Under the pieces are notes generated by a model, which was given only the letters and a program-made list of their open reading frames with translations, did not search any database and was not told where the DNA came from. A DNA stretch of 64,000 bases, from assembly GCA_033398695.1 (NCBI GenBank), contig CM065817.1, positions 64,592,001 through 64,656,000 on the forward strand, read 5' to 3'. Position numbers and translations under genes: made by a program. Numbering within the stretch: position 1 is the stretch's first letter; every line of letters starts with the position of its first letter. Below are positions 35,627 through 46,449 of the stretch, piece after piece. Source of the stretch: Orobanche coerulescens. Taxonomy: Eukaryota > Streptophyta > Magnoliopsida > Lamiales > Orobanchaceae.

Positions 35627-36953
35627 AGTCTTTTAGGTTTTTTCTATTTTAATTAATTTTGGTGATTAATTGATAGCAATTTAAATATTCATATAATTTG
35701 ATATTGGAGTATTTTGCTAGATGTGTTCTTGCAGGTAACATCATCCAATTATTATGGTTATGTGAATGATTGATTTTATTATTTTTTATAATTGTTGGTT
35801 TGGCCCGATTTTGAGGCATGTAATGATTTTTTCCGGGAGAAAATCCGCGAGTAGATCTAGGATCTTATTTTTCGTGTAATTTGTTGTAAATTCGATGTAC
35901 TTTATTTTCTGCAAAACTGTAATCGAATTCGGAGAAGATAAAATAATGAAGAATTAGAGCAGAAGCGGGACACCCGGACTGCTGGATAGATGCATCGAAC
36001 ATCAGCATGCATGCGCTACTGAGTAGCACATGGCTGACTGCCGAGGGCCGCGGGCAGCTTGTTCCGAGCCAGTTTGCCGGTTCGAGTTGGATCATCCAGT
36101 TTTTGGTCCGGTCCGTTTCACCGCCGTTCGTTGCGTCAACTGGAGAGTCGGGATTTTTAAATTGAATTCCTTTATGTAATTAATTTTTTATATAAGTGTA
36201 ATTTTAATTTTGGAAATCCACGACCCGGCGGGGGAGGAGCGACAAGATGCTTGATCGAATGGGAGATATCGAGTAGAAAATTTTCTCGGGTTCAATTCAA
36301 GGACGAAGACCATGATAATTGGATAATTTAATTATTCATGAATTTATTTTGGTTTTTACTGTTTTGATGTATGACATGTATGAATGTGTGCGTGATATGT
36401 TTCTTGCATGTTAGGACGAGAAAATTAAAAACCTTAAGTCTAAAATAACTAAGTGATTAAAATGATTTTTTAAATAAAATCAAATTGGCCTCCATAATTA
36501 ATTTAAATTGTAAAGTAATTAGCATGCGCATTGATATTAGAGTCTTCCTCCATACCGGATGTTCTAATTATAGGTTCACTAATTTTAGATTTTAAATGAT
36601 AACAAAAGGTAAATATTATTTTTTACGATAGGACCTCTCCATCCGTAGGACTATTATGAAAAGATAATATTTTAAATTTGTTAAATCATGGTGTTCACTT
36701 AGGTGTATGTTAATTAATACATGGCCAAGAGGAACAAACTATTAATTCTACTTGTGATAACATAAATCGACTAGATAGTGAAATTAAAGACGTAAAACTC
36801 TTCTTGGAAAATGTGTGTGTAAACTTCCACATGAACGTGGCTTGCATATGCGGGTTTTTCGAGGTGGTGTTGCTAGCATATATATTGTGTTTTGAGGTTC
36901 TTCAATATATTTTTCTATAGATTATGTGATGAATGTTTTTAATTTTATCTCAG
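35627..36953 (+). other. E: 5' leader, no gene seen
   Basis: AT-rich. CAGGTAAC near 35732 and TATCTCAG directly before the gag ATG at 36954 could be splice sites of a leader intron, but this is only a pattern match. Confidence 0.5.
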
Positions 36954-37818
36954 ATGTCTTTCAATCCACTTGCTGTAATTCTCAAAGAAAATAAACTTGA
37001 TGGCACTAACTTTGCTGATTCGAAACATAATTTAAACATTGTCCTGACCACTGAAGAACACAAATTTTTTCTAACTGAGGAATGCCCATTGGAACCAGAT
37101 GTGGATTGGACACTTGATGAGATGAAAGAATACCGCAAATGGAAGAAATATGATGAGATGGCTCGCTGTTACATCTTGGCTTCTTTAGCAAATGTATTGC
37201 ACCATCAGCGTCATAGTATGGGCACGACCACAGAAATAATAAAAAGTCCCGGCGAGATGTTTGGTCATCAGAAACGGGCGGCTAGGCAAAAATGCTATGA
37301 GGGTCTTGATGACGACCAAAATGCCTGAAGGAACCCCGGTAAGGGATCATGTCCTAAAGTTGATTTCTCATCTAAATGAACTTGATATCTTAGGGGCTAC
37401 TAGCGATGCGAAAATGCAGGTTGATATCATCCTAGGAAGCTTACCTAAGAGCGTTGAGCAGTTCCACCTAAACTTCAATATGAATCGCAGGGAGTATACC
37501 TTGGCGGAATTGCTGACAGAGCTTCAAGATGCGGAAGGAATCTTCAGACAAGGGTATCAAGTTCTTGCGAAAACTAGTGTTTGGACTTCTAAACCCAAGT
37601 GGGGGAAGAAGAAGAAACAAGTGGTCCACAAGCAAGTGGCAACTCTCAAAGTAAAGAGCAAGGATCCTCATCCCGAGGCAAACAAAAAGGCAAAGGGAAA
37701 GTGCTGCAAGTGCAGTCAGAAAGGACATTCCAAAGCAGACTGCCCTGCTCTTAAGAAAGGTATGTCTCGTGCACTAGTAGTCAAAACATGTTTGGCAGCT
37801 TGTTCTACCACTTCGTAG
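36954..37818 (+). pseudogene. gag: E gag
   Basis: A copia Gag starting MSFNPLAVILKENKL, with DEMARCYILASL and the EMFGHQ block. The frame changes near 37287, in a run of A, and continues with TPVRDHVLKLISHLNEL to a CX2CX4HX4C knuckle (CCKCSQKGHSKADC, 37702-37743). TAG at 37816 comes just before the protease. Lineage within copia not assigned. Confidence 0.85.
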
Positions 37819-38546
37819 ATAGTAGATTCAGGCTCCACTGATCATGTTTGGTTTGACTCGCATGGTTTTCAGGTAACCAAGCATCTTAGTGCGGGCGAGA
37901 TCACCATCAACTGGGGCGATTATTCAAGGCTTATGACTAGTGCAGTGGGAGTAGTGCAGTTGAAGATTAATTATTAGTCCTTAATAATGTACTATTAGTA
38001 CCAGATTTTAGAATGAATTTAATTTCAGTTTCTAAATTGAGTTGTGATTGTTATTCAGTTTTTGTTGATGGTGATGCTATTATTAGAAGAAACGGTGAAT
38101 ATGTTCGCAAAGGTATCTATACTAATGGAATGTATGTCATTAATATTGTTCAAACTTCCATGTAGAAACATAAATATCTTAACTCTTTGTCTAAACCTAA
38201 AAGAGAAAAGAACCTTCAAACATAAACGAAATATATCTGTGGCATCTACAGTTAGGTCATGTAAACCTTAGAAGAATTCAAAGATTGGTAGATGATCATC
38301 CTTCGATGACATCCAAGTTAAGTCATTTCTAATTTTGTGAATTCTGTTTGGAAGGTAATATGACCAAAATGGTTTTTAAAATCAAGGAAAACCGTGCTCC
38401 AAATGTGCTAGAATTAGTTCATACGGATGTATGTGGTCCAATGAACATCTAGGCCTGGGGGTGGTTTCGAATGCTTTATCACGTTTATAGATGATTATTC
38501 GAGATATGAATAATCTATTTGATGCAACGTAAGTCTGAAGCATTTG
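37819..38546 (+). pseudogene. pol: E pol: protease and integrase start, decayed
   Basis: The protease active-site block VDSGSTDHVW is encoded directly after the gag stop. Weak, frame-shifting remains of the pre-integrase region (LRRIQRLVDD-like, 38268-38298) and integrase (VLELVHTDVCGPMN near 38407, FIDDYSRYE near 38480) follow. Many stops. It ends at the copia block MQRKSEAFDK, into which element G is inserted. Confidence 0.8.
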
Positions 38547-38551
38547 ACAAA

Positions 38552-40178
38552 TGATAAGTGTCAGATTTATACACTTATTCATGGTTTGTATCGATAAATT
38601 TCACCCATAATTGAGTTAGTCTACTCGTTTTTGCTTTTAATTAATTAGTTTTTAATAATTTTATTTTTATCGGATGAAGATGTAAATCTAGTCTTAATCG
38701 GATTGAATTACTGATTTACTCAAGAAATAACATGTTTATAAAATGTTCTCTTTGTTGAATTTTTATGTATTCATGTTGTAGGGCTTTCCGAGACGAGTTC
38801 GGAAGTCTTTCCGGATTCAAAATTAGAGTTATATATCAAAAGTTATCATCCGAAGAAGATTTGGGGCAAAAACGCAATGTCTAAGAAATTCTGGGTTGGA
38901 AATGAAGTCTGTAACTCCATACGGGCGTAACATCATAAAGTACGGGCGTAATTCACAAAGCAAAAAGCCGTAGCCATGTTACGGCCATAACTTCTCAATG
39001 TTACGGCCGTAAGTCAACACAGTTACGGCCGTAACTCCTCAATGTTACGGCCGTAACTCTTGGCAGATTATTGATCATTGGCTAATTTTTTATACTTTTG
39101 GTCTATTATTGAGGGGATAGCTGGCATTGATCCAATCTAATGTAATAATGCTGGAGTTTTGTAGCTATTAGATGACTTTAGGTGTATAAATAGACCCCTT
39201 AGATCCATCATTATTCATCATTCATCTTCTATTTTTCCACTTTTTGTAATATTTTCCTTTTGTGTGAAGAACACACTTGTGTTCTTGAGTGACTTGTGTA
39301 ATAGTGGTATAGCATATGTTGTTAAGGGAGTTTATTGCTTCTTTCTCCTTTATCTACTAAGGGAGTTAGGATCAATTCTTTCTCTTTTTCAACTAATAAT
39401 GACCACTCAAGCTTGTATTATGTTTATTAAACCCTTCATGGGCTAAGTTACTTAAGTTGGGATTATAAACAAGGTTAGTCATGTTATTTAAGTTTGTATA
39501 AAGATCTATTATGAATTACTTATTATTGTGTGTGATTTTGATTGTTTTACCAATTTTCATTTATTTAGCCAATAAATGACAATATTTATAGTCTTCATAT
39601 GTTTCGAAAGAAAATAGGTTTGATTAGATCAAATGATCTTCACTCTAAGTTGTTCTAGGGGATAGAAATATACCTCTAGACCTTAGATGATTCTTTGAGT
39701 TATTTTCATAAAACCTAATGCTATGTATTGAAACCAATAAGCATAGAAATATAGTGGATTGATTCAATATATCAGGGGCGTTTTATAGTTCGAAAGAGAA
39801 ACCGTCTTTTTAAGGAAAATCGAATCTACACAACATAATAAATAAATTCATCTTATGATCTCCTATACATATTCTATAACTAATGATGAACTAAGTTTGT
39901 AATCCCAACTATTTCATTTTATCTTTCATTAATCTATTATTAGTGCAATCTTTCATTTCCTTGAATATTAGAACTATTATTGCATTTTCTTTGCAATTGT
40001 CAAACCAAACTCTTAAATTGTGTGTTTCAATCATATAAATCTATAGAAAAAATGCTTAGATAGTGTAAAATTCAATATATAACCTAACTTCCTCGTGGGA
40101 TCGATAAACCGGACTCAAAAAGTCCACTTAGTAGATACGATATCGTGCACTTGCGATAGTTACACTAAAGACGTGTCA
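38552..40178 (+). repeat. Element G: 5' LTR
   Basis: It runs from TGATAAGTGTCAG to ACGTGTCA and is followed by a tRNA-Asp-type primer site. The first bases form an 8-bp perfect inverted repeat, ATAAGTGT/ACACTTAT (38554-38578). Four GTTACGGCC(A/G)TAA-type palindromes lie at 38968-39058, upstream of TATAAATA at 39185-39192. It matches 53893-55347, which lacks two of the palindromes. The flanking ACAAA at 38547-38551 is the likely left target duplication. Confidence 0.88.
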
Positions 40179-40184
40179 AGTTTT

Positions 40185-40202
40185 TGGCGCCGTTGCCGGG
40201 GA
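40185..40202 (+). promoter_or_regulatory. Primer binding site of G (tRNA-Asp type)
   Basis: TGGCGCCGTTGCCGGGGA, six bases after the LTR, is the primer site of Athila-type plant elements. Confidence 0.92.
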
Positions 40203-40417
40203 AGTATAAGTGTTATAATTGAAATCTTACATTGTAAACTATTTTTATAGATACAATTTCTCGACATTGTAACTTAGTACTCAATTGTGTTTGTCCGGTC
40301 AAGTGGCGGATAACGGTACTCCGTGACTATTAAAGTCGGAATTTTCAGTTTCCCACAACAATTGATATTTGTAGATATTTTCTCCTATTATTTTCATTTT
40401 TTTTTATTTTTTTTATC
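40203..40417 (+). other. G: 5' leader
   Basis: AT-rich, ending in a T-rich tract just before the ATG at 40418. No other feature is seen. Confidence 0.5.
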
Positions 40418-40984
40418 ATGGAAGAAACTTTGAATAAAATTGAAAAAAGATTTCCCTTTCTGAGCAAAAATGTCATTTTAAAAATTTACAAGACAGGACT
40501 TGAAAGGATGAGGTTGCTTATGAATAAAAGCATACCTTTTGACATTAGATTCTTAATTGAAGCCAAAGTGAGAATAGCAGGTGAATTTACAGAAATACCA
40601 ACTAGATTTTTACCAGGGCTAGGAAAAAGTTCATATGCCAAGAAACGACGAGCAAAGATAATAGCCATTTGCTATAAATGTGCTAGATGGAACTGTAATT
40701 TAAAATGTCGATCGTTAGGAATTCCATCAACAAACATAGAAGATAAAATTCAGTTCATTAAGGATGGTCTGAATAAAGAGAATTTAGATAATATCGAAAT
40801 TTCTCTTGACACGCATCCTAGTGGACTCGTACATTACGGAATTCGATGTTTGTGGAATAAATTCAAACCAGAATATGAACAACGTCTTGGGAATCTGACG
40901 TTAAAAGACCCTGTTTGCCAATTTGTAAGAAAATTAGATGGGAAGCTTCTCCCCGATCATAGAAGGCATTTAGGCCGTTTCTGA
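40418..40984 (+). CDS. ORF with similarity to carlavirus-type cysteine-rich nucleic-acid-binding proteins
   Basis: It is an intact 188-codon frame, the only one in this window. A GKSSYAKKRRAK basic stretch (residues 69-80) is directly followed by CX2CX4CX3C (Cys 85, 88, 93, 97), then a GIPSTN block and an FIKDGL block about 12 residues on. Basic run, zinc-finger-like cysteines and these trailing blocks, in this order, match my knowledge of the cysteine-rich proteins at the 3' end of carlavirus genomes. Those bind nucleic acid and affect RNA silencing. Those proteins are about 100-140 residues; this one has a longer C-terminus (from residue 130) that I do not recognise. The function in a retrotransposon is unknown; packaging or RNA binding would be guesses. 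It could also be an unrelated zinc-binding protein. Confidence 0.55.
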   Translation: MEETLNKIEKRFPFLSKNVILKIYKTGLERMRLLMNKSIPFDIRFLIEAKVRIAGEFTEIPTRFLPGLGKSSYAKKRRAKIIAICYKCARWNCNLKCRSLGIPSTNIEDKIQFIKDGLNKENLDNIEISLDTHPSGLVHYGIRCLWNKFKPEYEQRLGNLTLKDPVCQFVRKLDGKLLPDHRRHLGRF

Positions 40985-41269
40985 ACGTAAAATCAGAGGA
41001 AGATGTGAGCCACAATCACAACTACTGTACGTACACGTGAGTATCTTTAATTTTTGTCCTATGGTGAGATTTTCTGAATAAAAAAGGTGATACGCAATAA
41101 ATGCATTCATTATTCTATTGAGTAGTTGAAGCACAACCAACGCAATCACAAACTTGTTAAACAATTTTACCTCATTTTTTTCTATAAATAGCATTGTGCT
41201 TGTTTCTTTTATTCATCCCTCAAATTTGTACTTTTCTCTTTTTCTCTCTAATAATTTTTTTTTTCAAAA
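40985..41269 (+). promoter_or_regulatory. Region upstream of LOG-like gene with TATA box
   Basis: TATAAATA at 41183-41190 lies 80 bp before the ATG at 41270, a normal spacing for a plant promoter. If real, promoter DNA was carried along with the gene, which would argue against simple mRNA capture. Confidence 0.45.
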
Positions 41270-41899
41270 ATGGAATCATCATCTTCCACACAAAAATTTA
41301 GCACTGTCTGCATTTTTGGTGGAGCTAGTTATGGAAAAGAGGCATGCTTTACTGAAGCAGCCCACAACTTGGGTCGTACCTTAGGAGAAAAATTCATTCA
41401 TGTAGTTTACGGAGGAGGAAGTCTAGGATTAATGGTACGAGCTGCTGCTTCTGCCTATATGGAAGGAGTAAGAGTGTTGGGAATAATTTCAAAACCTCTG
41501 GCTGAAAGTAAAATCACCGGGGCAACTATTGGAGATGAGTTTTGATCTGTAAATATGCAAGATCGCATAACTCACATGATAAATAATTCTGGCACCTTTA
41601 TCACCCTTCCCGGTGGTTTTGACACTCTTGAGGAACTTTTTCATGTGGTTACCAGAGCCCAGCTAAATGTTCATCAAAAACCAATAGGTCTGCTTAATGT
41701 CAATGGTTTCTTTGATGGTTTACTATCTTTCATCGACTACTCTGCTGAAAAGGGTTTTATTTCCGAGCATGCTAAACGAATCATAGTCGTTGCAACAACA
41801 CAAGAAGAACTAATCAAAAAACTCATTGAATTTGTTCCTCAACCAGATCCAGCTCTAGCTAAAATTGTCTGGATGGAAGATTTTACCATGAGAAAATGA
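41270..41899 (+). pseudogene. LONELY GUY-like cytokinin riboside 5'-monophosphate phosphoribohydrolase, intronless, broken
   Basis: LOG enzymes release active cytokinin bases from their nucleotides in the cytosol. The frame covers about 209 codons, the whole family length: CIFGGAS near the N-terminus, VYGGGSLGLM (residues 46-55), GVRVLGIISK, and LLNVNGFF and the helical C-terminus. TGA at codon 92 (41543-41545) interrupts it. The family signature PGGxGTxxE reads PGGFDTLEE (codons 114-122), so the conserved Gly is Asp; the nearby conserved Arg is kept. Plant LOG genes normally have several introns and this copy has none. It lies inside retrotransposon G, downstream of the virus-like ORF. Identification is secure; activity is very unlikely. 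Confidence 0.88.
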
Positions 41900-42105
41900 A
41901 AAGTGGATTCATTCCTCTCCCTTTGATAACCCATGTCGGACCTCTTGTATTTTTACTTTCTGTTGTGTGTAAAAATCGTGCTAAATGATGGCAGCTTAAG
42001 GAGTTTCTTCTTGATCTCTTGACGCGCATCTATTCGCGATTTATGTATTGTTATTTTATTGTTTGTTTTTTATAAAAGAATTGATGGCAGCGTAAGGCGA
42101 CTCTT
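41900..42105 (+). other. G: sequence after LOG-like pseudogene
   Basis: Probably LOG-like 3' flank. A TGATGGCAGC(T/G)TAAGG word occurs twice (about 41985 and 42083). Element H starts at 42111. Confidence 0.45.
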
Positions 42106-42110
42106 AGGAC
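42106..42110. repeat. Target site duplication of H, left copy (imperfect)
   Basis: AGGAC here versus CGGAC at 52457-52461: four of five bases match. Confidence 0.6.
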
Positions 42111-42312
42111 TGTAATATTCGGGGATAATTTTTTTTCGTGTTACTGTTGAGTTGTACATATTCATTTGGAATTGTACAAGTGTTGTTGTTTTGGACTGAT
42201 ACAATGTATATTATATTGGAATATTTCGGGATCGAAATATTATACTTGTCGTCGGGTTGGTTTCGTCGTTTGAATGTTGGTTGGAGAGTTTGGATTTTTG
42301 GCTAAGTTCATA

Positions 42313-42690
42313 GCCTTAGCATACGCTACGGATGTAGCATTACGTACGCTAGCGTGCTGCTATTACGTACGTTATGCCTGTAAGGTTACGTACGTAATGC
42401 TTTGTATGGCAGGAACCTTCCTCGTAGTCACTTTTGGCCGGTGGGTCCCGAGCATCTTCCGATCGGATCTCACTATTGCAGTCAATGGGCCCTTACGTAC
42501 GTTAAGAGGTGAGCTCTACGTACGTAATGCAGGTCTTGTTAACGTACGTAATAAGTTCTTGTTTACGTACGTTAAGGCCTCCGTATTTTAGTCTAGTTAG
42601 TTCTGGATTTTTCATTACGTATGTTAATGTCATGGCATAGCGTACGTAATGTCTCTTACGTACGTTAACCATAGTGTATAACGTACGTAA
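42313..42690. repeat. ACGTACGT palindrome array in H's U3
   Basis: About a dozen TTACGTACGTAA/TAACGTACGTTA-type words, most perfectly self-complementary, spaced about 20-40 bp. The same array recurs in the 3' LTR (48700-49075). Confidence 0.88.
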
Positions 42691-44495
42691 TGAGTTTGTC
42701 AGTCTATTTATGTTAGTTTCGTATTTCATTTCCTCACGAACCAAAACACAATTTCTCTCCCTATAATCGTCCGTTTGGACTTGTTATTGATGTTTAGCAC
42801 CTTCCAACTCGATCTTCATCATCCTAGCTTGGATTGAAGCTTGAAGTTGGAAGCTTGTTGGTGCTCCTTTGGTGTTTGGAGGCTTCTTCTTGTTCTTCTT
42901 CGGTAAGTTCCCTCAATCTCTTGTTCTTCAAGTGATTTTCAAGTTTTTGTTGTTGTTTTCTTTGGGTATTGTTTGATTAATGGAGTATATCATGATTCTT
43001 CATGGTTTTGATAAACTTTTGATGAAGAAATGATAGTATCACTTGAGTTGGATTATGTTCTTGATGTTTTAGATTGTTGGAGGTTTTTAATCATGTCTAG
43101 GAAGGATTATGTTAAGATTGTTATATGATTAACATAGCCTTGAGATGATTTTTGTTGTTGGTGGTGTTCTTGAAAGATTTTAACCATTTTAGTAAGGATT
43201 TATGATAATTTAAGGGGTGATTATCATAATTTGAAAATATTTGAGTGAATCTTGTTGTTTAATCCGAATTCATGATGTATTGATGAAGGATTTTTGTTTC
43301 AGACATCGTGATTATTGAGTTGATGATGTTCTTGGGGTGATAATGATAATATTGATAATATTATCATTGTAGGAGGATCAATTTGATGATATTGGTGATA
43401 TTATCATTTTGAGATGTTTGTTTTGATAATTGTTCTTAAGTGAATCTTGTTGAATGGATTTCACAAGTGTTAAGAACGTAATGATCATGTTAATTGATCA
43501 TCGAGGTGTTGGAGGATTTTGGAATTCATAGTTGAGAACTATGATATTCGTTCGTCTTGATGTGATCGATTCGTGTTTGAATCGGGCTTTGTCCTTGTCG
43601 TTGTTTTCTATTGATTTTGTGTTTTTGAATGAATCGTTTTCATTCAAGGTTGTTCGAGTGTTGTGATCGTCGGGAGGTGCCGTTCGTCGTTTCGTGCCAG
43701 GACGTTGATCGTGGAAGGACTTTCTCGCCTTCGGTTTGAGGAAAGTTTTATACTTGTACTGGTCAATGAGATTAATGTTATCATATATGTGTATGAATGT
43801 ATTGTATCATTTCGAGACTTAGTCTCTTTGTGATTTGTTGATATTCGGGAATTGTTTGATGCAATACCCTTCGGTGATTATGCCAGATGTGATTGTTATT
43901 CGTTAACGGCCGGTTTAAGGCATTGAGATTCTTGTTGTCGATAGCCGGTTCGCGGCATCGATGTATCGATTATTATTGTTGACGTGAATGTCGTTCTGAG
44001 GCATCGTTGAATCGTTATTATTGAATTGGAACTGTCACTATGATGTTGCATTGGCCAACTGAAGGCGTTTGATATATTCATTTATTATATCTGTTTCGGT
44101 GGTCATTTAAGATGCCGGGACATTCACTCTACCGTATCATTGTGTATCGATTGACCGTTCTGAGGTAATCGATGTATTTAATTGGAATTATCGAAGATAA
44201 TTCCCATCCGTTGTATCATTGGTTATCGATTAACCGTTCTAAAGTAATCGATGTATTGAATTGGGACTGTCAAGGATAGTTTCCATCCGTTAAGTTGTTG
44301 CGATCGATTGGCCATTCCAAGGCAGTCGAGGTATTTGAATTGGGACCGCCGTGGACGGTGCCCATCCATGAGTTGTTGTTGTCGTGTTGGCCGACTCAAG
44401 GCATCACGCTATTATTCTTGTGAATTTGGTAATCTTGGGATTGTTACTGTTGTGATTAATTATGTTTTGGAGGCTAGTCTTGGCTAGTGCTCGAT

Positions 44496-45095
44496 GGGTA
44501 AGCTTGGGACTTGAACCTTCGCGGTTGGTTTCCCAACACCTACAGTTCAGTAGGTCACGGTCATGTTAATGATCTCATTATGGGTAAGCTTGGGGCTTGA
44601 ACCTTCGCGGTTGGTTTCCCAACACCTACAGTTCAGTAGGTCACGGTCTGTTAATAATCTCATTATGGGTAAGCTTGGGGCTTGAACCTTCACGGTTAGT
44701 TTCCCAGCACCTACAGTTCAGTAGGTCACGGTCATGTTAATGATCTCATTATGGGTAAGCTTGGGGCTTGAACCTTCGCGGTTGGTTTCCCAACACCTAC
44801 AGTTTAGTAGGTCACGGTCATGTTAATGATCTCATTATGGGTAAGCTTGGGGCTTGAACCTTCGCGATTGGTTTCCCAACACCTACAGTTCAGTAGGTCA
44901 CGGTCTGTTAATAATCTCATTATGGGTAAGCTTGGGGCTTGAACCTTCGCGGTTAGTTTCCCAGCACCTACAGTTCAGTAGGTCACGGTCACTGGGTGAT
45001 CTCATTATGGGTAAGTCTGGGGCTTGAACCCTCGCGGTTGGTTTCCCAGCACCTACAATTCAGCAGGTCACGGTCATTGGATGATCTCATTGTGA
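44496..45095. repeat. 83-86 bp tandem repeat, seven copies, in H's 5' LTR
   Basis: Units begin GGGTAAGCTTGGGGCTTGAA at 44496, 44582, 44667, 44753, 44838, 44923 and 45008 (each +-1). Each contains CCTACAGTTCAGTAGGT, an imperfect hairpin. Confidence 0.9.
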
Positions 45096-45998
45096 TACGG
45101 CTTCGTGCCGTGGCTTCGGCCCTCATTGTGATACGGATTCGTGCCGTGGCTTCGGCCCTCATTGATACAACTTCGGGTTGTTTTGGCTTCGGGCCATTGT
45201 GGTGATTGATAGCTTCGGCTGAGTGACATTCAGGGTATTATGATGATAAACAGCTTCGGGCTGTTCGGCTGTTAGGCCATTGTGATGTATCGGTATTCCT
45301 ATTGGAGCCTTCGGGCATTGTGATTCGTATCTATTTCAGTGTTTGGCTTGGATTACCTTTGGGTGATGTATTGTTGTGCTCTGTATTGATGATTTGCCGT
45401 TGGGCACTTGTGTTCTAGCCTGTTGAGCAGGTATTGATCGTATGCCGTGGGCATAGTATTCCACGAATGCTCGATTCTTACTTTGGTTTGTGAGCATCTC
45501 GTATTACCATTACTATACTATTCATTCTACCCTTTGGATGCATATCATGTTGTACATGTATTTGATAATCATTATCTGGATGACTGACCTCGTGGGGGCG
45601 GAACATGTTTTCATGTTCTAGGTGTTTGCGAGGAGAGAGTTGAGACACAGGGGCATGACGGTGGCGACGAGGCATTCGAGCGATACTAGTCCGAGATGTT
45701 TTGGTGTTCATGTCAGTCAGACAATTGGAGTACTCCAGATTTGTTCAGTCGTTGTTATTTTGTATCATCCTAGCTAGGCTCGTGGATGTCGCTGTATTTT
45801 ATTTAGGCCATGTAGGCTCGTGGATGTCGCTGTCATTGAAATTCCATATCGGAATATTATGTTGGATGTCAGTGTAGGAATTGTGATTCCACTTTTGCTC
45901 AGTTTGTTGTATTTTAGTCATGTTCGCCTGGTGGATCTCCTGGTGTGGGGTCCACGGCACTGTAATGACCCAATGGGATTTGGGGGTGTTACAGAAGA

Positions 45999-46010
45999 TG
46001 GTATCAAAGC
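45999..46010 (+). promoter_or_regulatory. Primer binding site of H
   Basis: TGGTATCAAAGC, five bases after the LTR, is a one-base variant of the tRNA-iMet site. Confidence 0.85.
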
Positions 46011-46449
46011 ATTGGGTTGTGAGATACCCTGATATGTGAGTTACGTGGTTCTACCGACGCGGTAGTAGTGGACTGTCAGGTTATGACAATCTGGACAGTC
46101 GGGCTTTGTGAGTCGTGGTAGTTGAACGGCTGTATGAGTCATTCTTTCATCGAGTCGTCGTCAGTGAAGACTAGTATCGCAAGACCTCGAAGCTTCGTAT
46201 GACCTGTGTAAGGACTCGATTCTCTTGTATGCTCATACATTCATTATGCCATTGATTATACATGTTTTGTTGAAACCTGTATGTAACATTGTGTTACGAC
46301 CCATTCATGATTATTTGCTATGGGGCGTGTTGGCTCAGTATTGACTATAATTAGCATGTTTGAAATGATTGTTTATTTGTTGAGTATGTATACTCGTGTT
46401 TGGCTATTGACTTAGTATTGTGGATTGGCCGTTGAGGCATAATTGAGCC
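46011..46449 (+). other. H: 5' leader
   Basis: T/G-rich, without a gene. A TTCTTTCAG word lies near 46470, just before the first Gag residues, so a leader intron like that suspected in F is possible. Confidence 0.45.

Larger units (their letters stand above)
22433..38551 (+). mobile_element. Element E: Ty1/copia retrotransposon, 5' part, host of F and G
   Basis: Its parts in the window are the split LTR (22433-23701 and 35498-35611), primer site 35614-35626, leader, gag 36954-37818 and pol start 37819-38546. It is inserted in A's third ORF. F lies in its LTR and G in its integrase region. Its 3' half is not recognised in the window and would lie beyond G. Lineage within copia not assigned. 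Confidence 0.75.
42111..45993 (+). repeat. 5' LTR of H
   Basis: It carries a palindrome array (42313-42690) and seven copies of an 83-86 bp tandem repeat (44496-45095). It ends GGTGTTACA. Short open frames in it are not genes. Confidence 0.92.

Noticed and set aside
36001..36120. Possible host gene fragment in E leader (GC-richer stretch)
   Set aside because: No consistent coding frame or recognised domain; lies between primer site and gag of E.
41270..41899. Functional two-part LOG gene using the stop as an intron border
   Set aside because: No GT..AG pair around 41543 keeps the frame and the conserved residues; alignment to the family is continuous across the stop, so an intron is not needed.
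44496..45095. Regular repeats resembling a CRISPR array
   Set aside because: Units are contiguous 83-86 bp tandem copies without unique spacers, inside an LTR of a plant retrotransposon.
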